NCBI RefSeq assembly: GCF_014203795.1
Contig: NZ_JACHJU010000001.1
Coordinates: forward strand, 496,001 to 560,000
DNA from: Streptosporangium album
GTDB taxonomy: Bacteria > Actinomycetota > Actinomycetes > Streptosporangiales > Streptosporangiaceae
Length of the DNA: 64,000 nucleotides
Direction of reading: 5' to 3'
The notes under the pieces are model-generated. The model was given only the letters and a program-made list of their open reading frames with translations, was not told where the DNA came from and searched no databases. This document shows, one piece after another, positions 57,249 to 64,000 of this stretch (position 1 is its first letter; each line of letters starts with the position of its first letter). The position numbers were made by a program, and so were the translations under genes.

Positions 57249-59681
57249 GTGATCACCGACGCGGTCGCCGCCGCCGAGCACGCCGTGAACCTCTCCAGCA
57301 GGGCCCCGGCCCGGGCGCTGGCACTGGCACGCGGCGTGCTCCGTCACGTGTCGGCAGCCGATCCCCACGGTGAGGCCGCCGCGATCGCTTACCGGGCGCT
57401 GGCGGTGGCCGCCCGCGAGTTGGGCGACCTGCCGCTGGCCGAGGAGCACCTGCGTCAGGCGGTGAGCATCGCGGTCTCCGCGGGCCTGCCGCACCGGGCC
57501 GCCCAGGCACGGCTGTCGTTGGTCCACATCCGCACCGAGCTCGGCCACCCCCAGCAGGCGCTGACCATCGCCGACGCCGCCGAACCCCATCTCACTCCGG
57601 TCGAGGTGGCCAAACTCGGCGTCCACCGGGCGGTGGCGCTGGCCCGCCTCGGCCGATACGCCGAAGCCGTCGGCCACTGCGACCGCGCCGTGGAGGCCCT
57701 CGGCGACGACGTCGGGTTTCTGGCGGGGGCGATGCTCAACCGGGGCCTGGCCCGGGTGTTCCTGGGCGACTTCGAGGCGGCGGAGGCCGATCTCACCCGG
57801 TGCGTGGAGCTGGCGAGAGCTGCGGGCCTGGACCACGTGCTCACGCTCGCCGAGGGCAACCTGCCGTTTCTGGCGGCGCGGCGCGGCGACCTGCCCGGGG
57901 CGTTCACGGCCTACCGTCGGGCGGAGAGCAGCCTGGCCGGCTACCCGGAACGGCTGGCCACGATGCGCTGTGACCTGGCCGAGGCGCTGATCGCCGCCCA
58001 CCTGCCCGGAGAGGCTCGGGTCCTGCTGGACCTGGCGGTGCCGGAGCTGGCCGCGGCGGGGGCGAACACCGTCCTGGCCGAGGCCCGTCTCCTGCTGGCT
58101 CAGGCCGAGCTGTGCACCGGCGATCCGCACCTCGCGCGGCAGAGCGCGGAGCGGGCCGCCGCCGATCTGGCCGCGCAGGACCGGACGGTCCTGGCGCCGC
58201 TCGCCACCGAGATCCTCCTGCGTGTCCGGCTCATGCTCGGCCCGCCCACCGGGGAGTTGCTCGCCGAGCTGCTCTCGTGTGCGGAGGCCCTCGACGCCGC
58301 AGGCCACCGGCAGTCCTCCCGTGCGCTCAGGTTCGCCGGCGCCGAGGTCGCGCTCCAGCTCGGAGCCCGCCCCACCGCCGACGGACAGCTCGCCCGCCTG
58401 GCGTCCTCGGGGCCGGACGTGGTGGCGCGCCAGGCGACGGCGCTGCGGCGTGCGCTGGCGGGAGACCGGCGTGGGGCCTTCGCGGCGGTCCGGGCCGGGC
58501 TGGTGGAGGTGGGGGCCAACGCCACGGCTTTCGAGGACCCGATGCTGCGCGCCCATGCCGTCAGGGCCGGTGAACCGCTGGCGAGGTTCGGGCTGGCCTT
58601 AGCCCTGAAGACCGGGCGGGGCCGTACGCTCCTGGCCTGGGCGGAGCGGTGGCGGGCGGTTGCCGGAGGCGCCGGCAGGCCCGTCGCACCCGACCTGGAC
58701 GAGTTGCGTACGGCCCTGGGGGACGCGGCGCTGGTGGAGTTCGTCCGTCACACCGACGAACTCGTGGCCGTCGTGGTCACGCGGGACCGCGTCATGCTGC
58801 GCCGGCTCGGCCCCTTCGCGGCCGCCGCCGAGGCCACGGTCAGGCTCCGGTACGGCCTGCGCCGGGCGCATCTGCTCGACGGGAGGGCTCCCGGGCTGGC
58901 AGGGGAGGCGGCACTGCTGGAGCGGCTGCTCTTCGGCTCGGTGCGCGACCGGCTGGACCACCGGCCGCTGGTGATCGTGCCGACCGGGGCGCTGTACACC
59001 CTGCCCTGGCCGATCCTGCCGATGAACTCCGAGCGCCCGGTGACCGTGGCCGCCGGCGCCGCCGCCTGGCTGGCCGGCCACCGGATGCGAGCCGTACGGG
59101 AGAGGGGCGTGGTGGCCGTCGCCGGTCCCGGACTGCGGTGCGCGGAGGCGGAGGCGGACATGGTCCGGAGCTGCCATCCGGGGGCGGAGCGGGTCGCGGC
59201 GCTGCGGGCGGAGGTGCTGGCGACGCTGGACCGCGCCCACGTGGCGCACCTGGCCGCGCACGGGATGTTCTCCCCGCGTAGCCCGCTGCTGTCCGGCATC
59301 GATCTCGACGACGGTCCGCTGATGGCTTATGACCTGCTACGGCTGCGCACCCCGCCGCCACTGGTGGTGCTGTCGGCATGCGACACGGGCATGGCCCGCG
59401 CCCCTGCCGACGGGGCGCCGCTGGGACTGGCGGGCACCTTCCTGTCGCTGGGGTCGCAGTGCGTGGTGGCCAGCCTGGTCCCGGTGCGCGACGAGGAGAC
59501 CTTGACGTTGATGACGGTCTTCCACGGACTGCTGGCCGCCGGTCACCCACCTGCCCAGGCACTGACCATGGCGAGCGGGAAGACGGGTGTGGATGGATTC
59601 GTCTGTTTCGGATATGGAGATCAGCCGGTGGCGACCGGCCGTGAGGGGTCGGCGACCCAGTTGGACCAGGATCCGACGTAG
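57249..59681 (+). CDS. TPR-CHAT caspase-like protease
   Basis: An 810-residue protein. Residues about 1-480 are TPR-like helical repeats; residues 480-800 form a CHAT domain (caspase/separase clan). The catalytic dyad is H671 in LAAHGMFSP and C711 in VVLSACDTGMA, forty residues apart as in other CHAT proteases. GTG 57249 directly follows the upstream stop codon. CHAT proteases are activated by partner proteins and cleave gasdermin-like or regulatory targets; no gasdermin gene is seen here. The 3' end overlaps the sulfurtransferase gene by 61 bp in convergent direction. Confidence 0.9.
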   Translation: MITDAVAAAEHAVNLSSRAPARALALARGVLRHVSAADPHGEAAAIAYRALAVAARELGDLPLAEEHLRQAVSIAVSAGLPHRAAQARLSLVHIRTELGHPQQALTIADAAEPHLTPVEVAKLGVHRAVALARLGRYAEAVGHCDRAVEALGDDVGFLAGAMLNRGLARVFLGDFEAAEADLTRCVELARAAGLDHVLTLAEGNLPFLAARRGDLPGAFTAYRRAESSLAGYPERLATMRCDLAEALIAAHLPGEARVLLDLAVPELAAAGANTVLAEARLLLAQAELCTGDPHLARQSAERAAADLAAQDRTVLAPLATEILLRVRLMLGPPTGELLAELLSCAEALDAAGHRQSSRALRFAGAEVALQLGARPTADGQLARLASSGPDVVARQATALRRALAGDRRGAFAAVRAGLVEVGANATAFEDPMLRAHAVRAGEPLARFGLALALKTGRGRTLLAWAERWRAVAGGAGRPVAPDLDELRTALGDAALVEFVRHTDELVAVVVTRDRVMLRRLGPFAAAAEATVRLRYGLRRAHLLDGRAPGLAGEAALLERLLFGSVRDRLDHRPLVIVPTGALYTLPWPILPMNSERPVTVAAGAAAWLAGHRMRAVRERGVVAVAGPGLRCAEAEADMVRSCHPGAERVAALRAEVLATLDRAHVAHLAAHGMFSPRSPLLSGIDLDDGPLMAYDLLRLRTPPPLVVLSACDTGMARAPADGAPLGLAGTFLSLGSQCVVASLVPVRDEETLTLMTVFHGLLAAGHPPAQALTMASGKTGVDGFVCFGYGDQPVATGREGSATQLDQDPT

Positions 59682-60436
59682 AGGGCGGCAGGGATGCCGG
59701 CCACCTCCAGAGCCAGCACCTCGTGGGCGGCTGTCACGCCGGAACCACAGTAGGCGCCGACCTGCAGACCGGGGACGGCGCCGAGGGTGTTGAACCGCTC
59801 GCGGAGGAAGTCGGGCAGGTGAAAGCGCCCTGCCGGGTCCACGTTTTCGCCTGTGGGGGCGCTGACCGCGCCGGGGATGTGCCCGGCGACGGGGTCGATC
59901 GGCTCGACCTCGCCCCGATAGCGCTCGGCGGCGCGGGCGTCCAGGAGCACCCCCTCGGAGGCGAACTCCAGGACCTGCGTGGCCTCGAGCACGGGCATGC
60001 CCCCCGGGTGTGCCACGAAGTCGCCGGGCGAGGCCGTCTCCTCCTCCTTGTCGGCCGGCAGCCCTTCGGAGACCCAGGCGCGGAAGCCCCCGTCGAGGAC
60101 CCGGACGTCCGGGTGACCGAAGTAACGCAGCGTCCACCAGGCCCGGGCGGCGGCCGTGGAGTCGGCCTCGTCGTAGACGACGACGGGCCGGGAGCCGGAC
60201 ACACCCAGGCGGCGCATGGCCTCCTGGAACGCCTCGGCGGAGGGCAGCGGGTGACGGCCGCCGGCCCCGGCCGGGGCGGCGAGGTCGGTGTCGAGGCCGC
60301 AGAAGACCGCGCCGGGGACGTGCCCCTCGCGGTAGGAGTCGATGTTGGGCGGCCCGCCACCGAGCTTCCATCGCACGTCCAAGACGGTCGCGCCGGCCAG
60401 GCCGGCCAGGCCGGCGGGAGTGATCAGCGGGCTCAT
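59621..60436 (-). CDS. Sulfurtransferase with two rhodanese domains
   Basis: A 271-residue tandem rhodanese. The N-terminal domain (about 1-130) is inactive; the C-terminal domain holds the catalytic C230 in GAYCGSGVTAAHEV, a 3-mercaptopyruvate-type loop. It transfers sulfur from mercaptopyruvate or thiosulfate to cyanide or thiols. DARAAERYRGEVEPIDPVAG and HIPGAVSAPTG are family blocks. ATG 60436 is the start. Confidence 0.93.
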   Translation of the reverse strand: MSPLITPAGLAGLAGATVLDVRWKLGGGPPNIDSYREGHVPGAVFCGLDTDLAAPAGAGGRHPLPSAEAFQEAMRRLGVSGSRPVVVYDEADSTAAARAWWTLRYFGHPDVRVLDGGFRAWVSEGLPADKEEETASPGDFVAHPGGMPVLEATQVLEFASEGVLLDARAAERYRGEVEPIDPVAGHIPGAVSAPTGENVDPAGRFHLPDFLRERFNTLGAVPGLQVGAYCGSGVTAAHEVLALEVAGIPAALYVGSWSNWVADPSRPVATG

Positions 60437-60527
60437 CGAATCTCCTCGAACATGAAAGGCCCCAGAGAGGGGACGCGGGACGGTGCCATGCCATGGCTGC
60501 TCCGGGAGGGCCCGAGCCCGCTCGACG

Positions 60528-61643
60528 TCACCGGGTGCTCACCTCCAGCAGGGGAACGTGCTGCTCCGCGGGCGTGAGAGAGCCGTGACAGCCGATGAAC
60601 GCCGACTCGCGCGGCTCGGCGACCGAGGCGGTGATGGCACAGGCGGCGTAGGGCACGGCGAGGACGTCGCCGACCCGGGGCAGCCATTCGGCACGCACGC
60701 GCGGCCCGAACCAGCCTGACTCGACGGCCTCCTCGCGGGAGGCCACCCAGGCCTTCCCGTCCAGGATGTCACGCCATGCGCCAAGGACGGCCCCCGCCGC
60801 GCCCGGGTCGGCGTAGACGTGCCGGGCGCGGGTCTCGCCGCCGAGCAGGGCGACGCCCTCGCGCAGCGCGGGCAGGGCGTCCACGTCGATCCGCTCGGTG
60901 ACGTTGACCATGCCGTGGTCGCCGGTGACGTACATCGCCGTCCCCGGCGGGAGCGTGGCCGCCAGCCGTTCGGCCATCCGATCGACGACGGCGAGCTGCT
61001 CCAGCCACTGCGGGCTGCCCCAACCGGTCCGGTGGCCGACTGCGTCGAGGTTGCCGTAGTAGACCGTGACGTGGGAGCGGGGCTCGGCCAGAGCCTGGTG
61101 CACCCCTTCGACGCGGTCGTCGACCTCGTCGGCGCCGACGAAGCGCACGCCACGGTAGACGGCCCGGTTGAACCCGGTGGACTCGAACTCCGACGGGGCG
61201 ACGTAGCTGGCGGAGATCCCGGCCGCCGCGGCGCGTTCGTAGACGGTCGGGGTGGGCTGCCACTCGTCGGGAGGGATCAGCGGGCCCGGGGCGGTCCAGC
61301 GCAGGCAGTTGAGAAGGTAGCCGGCGCCGGGTACGGCGAGCTGGTAGCCGAGCATGCCGTGCTCCCCCGGCGGCAGGCCGGTGCCCAGGCTGCCCAGGCT
61401 GGTCGCGGTGGTCGCGGGGAAGCCCGCCGTGAGCACCCCGCCAAGCCGGGCGGACAGGAACGGCGCGGTCTCCGGATGGGCGCGGAGCAGATCGGCGCCC
61501 AGACCGTCGACGAGGAACAGCAGGACCCGCTCGGCCGGCGTGAGTCCCAGCGGGTTGTCCTCATCCATCCCGAGAACGGCAAGAAGGGAAGAGGACAGGT
61601 CGGCGAGCGAGGCCGCGCCGTACGCGGGTACCAGGGGGTTCAC
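60528..61643 (-). CDS. Alkaline phosphatase superfamily protein (nucleotide pyrophosphatase/phosphodiesterase-like)
   Basis: A 371-residue protein with metal-binding LLFLVDGLGADLLR (Asp), the nucleophile Thr region FPATTATSLGSLGTGLPPGE and HGMLGY, the YYGNLDAVGHRTGW and TGDHGMVNVTE metal ligands. No signal peptide, so cytoplasmic. GTG 61643 overlaps the stop of the upstream DUF5998 gene (GTGA), so both are co-translated. Substrate is unknown. Confidence 0.9.
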   Translation of the reverse strand: MNPLVPAYGAASLADLSSSLLAVLGMDEDNPLGLTPAERVLLFLVDGLGADLLRAHPETAPFLSARLGGVLTAGFPATTATSLGSLGTGLPPGEHGMLGYQLAVPGAGYLLNCLRWTAPGPLIPPDEWQPTPTVYERAAAAGISASYVAPSEFESTGFNRAVYRGVRFVGADEVDDRVEGVHQALAEPRSHVTVYYGNLDAVGHRTGWGSPQWLEQLAVVDRMAERLAATLPPGTAMYVTGDHGMVNVTERIDVDALPALREGVALLGGETRARHVYADPGAAGAVLGAWRDILDGKAWVASREEAVESGWFGPRVRAEWLPRVGDVLAVPYAACAITASVAEPRESAFIGCHGSLTPAEQHVPLLEVSTR

Positions 61644-62230
61644 GAGGCGGCGCGCGCGGTGGCCTCCGACAGCGCCTTGGCGAAGGCCAGCACATGGGAG
61701 ACGGCCTCGGGACCGTCGGCCGCCTCACTCACCCGCAGGGAGAGGTCGTCGGCCGTGACGGCGCCGGTGTAGCCGTGATCGGCCTCACAGTTCTCGTCGC
61801 CACAGGTGGCCGGCTCCAGGTCGACGTGGGAGATGGCTCCCCAGCCGATGGTGAGCGTGACCTCGGTGGGGGGCACGCCCGGCACGTAGGAGGCGGGGTC
61901 GGGGACGACCCGGGTGACGGCGACAGACTGGATACGGCTGAGGCGCACGGCCTCGGTGGTCGTGGAGGCATGGGAGGCCGAGACCCCCTCCACCGGTGGG
62001 TGCTCGTCGGTGTGGCAGACGAGGAGCCGGGTGGGTGAGAGCACGAGCACGGTGACGTGCCTGCGCACCTCCATGGCCGGGTCGAAGGTGGCTTCGTGGT
62101 GCACCACGAAGGCCCCCACCTGCTCCTTGCCCAGGGCGGAGTCAACCGCGTCGGCGACCAGGTCGGGATAGTAGCCACTGCGGTCGATGGCGTCACGCAG
62201 GCCGGCGGCCGAGAGTCGGGTTTCCCTCAT
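61640..62230 (-). CDS. DUF5998 family protein
   Basis: A 196-residue protein starting MRETRLSAAGLRDAIDRSGY, with FVVHHEATFDPAMEVRRHVT, VCHTDEHPP and a C-terminal CGDENCEADHGYTGAVTADD. The conserved Cys/His residues may bind metal. In Streptosporangiales and Streptomyces the gene precedes the phosphatase-superfamily gene, as here. Function unknown. ATG 62230 is the start. Confidence 0.85.
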   Translation of the reverse strand: MRETRLSAAGLRDAIDRSGYYPDLVADAVDSALGKEQVGAFVVHHEATFDPAMEVRRHVTVLVLSPTRLLVCHTDEHPPVEGVSASHASTTTEAVRLSRIQSVAVTRVVPDPASYVPGVPPTEVTLTIGWGAISHVDLEPATCGDENCEADHGYTGAVTADDLSLRVSEAADGPEAVSHVLAFAKALSEATARAAS

Positions 62231-62502
62231 GGGTCCATCCTGCCCTGTCCGGGGCAGCGCTTTCACCGTGTGCGCACCCGGTTCGGCCGTCGGCGCAAAT
62301 CGTGACCCTGGCCGACCATGCCTCCCTTTGCGCGCCACAAGCATTTAATTCAGTTCTTTATAGAAAGATGTACCTATTCGGCTGGTCATGCGCCTTTCGC
62401 AGTGCATCATTTGGCCGGGCCTCTCCAAGCAGGTGCCGTGTGTTCGGGCGTGTCAGGCCGGAACGCCCACGGCCGGGACACGCCCGGACGCACGGACATG
62501 CT

Positions 62503-64000
<1,498 letters not shown>

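Overview
The window is high-GC DNA with GTG starts, strong GC-rich hairpins and actinobacterial gene families: DUF3052, DUF3145, AhpE-type peroxiredoxin, homodimeric AceE, an FxSxx-COOH peptide cassette and a family 2B encapsulin. Gene order around aceE and fasR-fabD-fabH-acpP-fabF-carboxyltransferase-DUF3145 resembles the Streptomyces/Streptosporangiales chromosome core. The source is therefore most likely a filamentous actinomycete, perhaps Streptosporangiaceae (inference; no 16S rRNA is present).

Layout. 0-6.8 kb: end of an unknown gene, a LacI-type regulator with palindromic sites upstream, an ABC-F protein, an exported protein, a PF04672-type methyltransferase coupled to a luciferase-like oxidoreductase, and a truncated acyl-CoA dehydrogenase. 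6.9-9.4 kb: a family 2B encapsulin shell gene followed 13 nt later by a polyprenyl diphosphate synthase, its probable cargo. 10-12.4 kb: stress membrane protein, conserved small protein, NAD kinase and a badly deleted pectate lyase.

12.5-21.7 kb is the most unusual block. It holds an FxSxx-COOH RiPP cassette (radical SAM/SPASM maturase, HExxH peptide hydroxylase, NB-ARC/TPR protein, and a 67-residue precursor ending Phe-Thr-Ser-Ser-Ile). Directly behind the precursor lie a translationally coupled SIR2-like protein and an nSTAND1/TPR NTPase, then a convergent membrane-anchored protein. This looks like a peptide-linked immunity or regulated-death locus.

22-31.6 kb: membrane protein, RecQ helicase, small membrane protein/MarR divergent pair, lipid methyltransferase-like protein, SPFH protein, VOC protein with a broken ArsR regulator, and a TetR/quinone oxidoreductase divergent pair with a doubled operator. 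31.6-34.2 kb is a scar of mobile DNA: a transposase remnant, two HigBA-like modules whose antitoxins are intact but whose toxins are broken, dispersed IS-associated repeats, and a perfect 49-bp duplication of the 3' part of a tRNA-Val(UAC) gene.

34.2-54.9 kb is mostly core metabolism: ROK kinase, zinc-ribbon protein, AhpE, DUF3052, YjbQ, pyruvate dehydrogenase E1, a secreted hydrolase lipoprotein, decayed kinase and MarR fragments, a WYL regulator, an ATP-grasp/DUF350 operon, and the type II fatty acid synthase operon with its PucR-type activator. 55.1-59.7 kb is a tight operon of a cytoplasmic subtilisin-like protease, an ECF-like sigma factor, a small protein and a TPR-CHAT caspase-like protease, a second candidate conflict system. 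The window closes with a sulfurtransferase, an alkaline-phosphatase-superfamily enzyme, a DUF5998 protein and the C-terminal part of a large acyl-CoA synthetase-like protein cut by the window edge.
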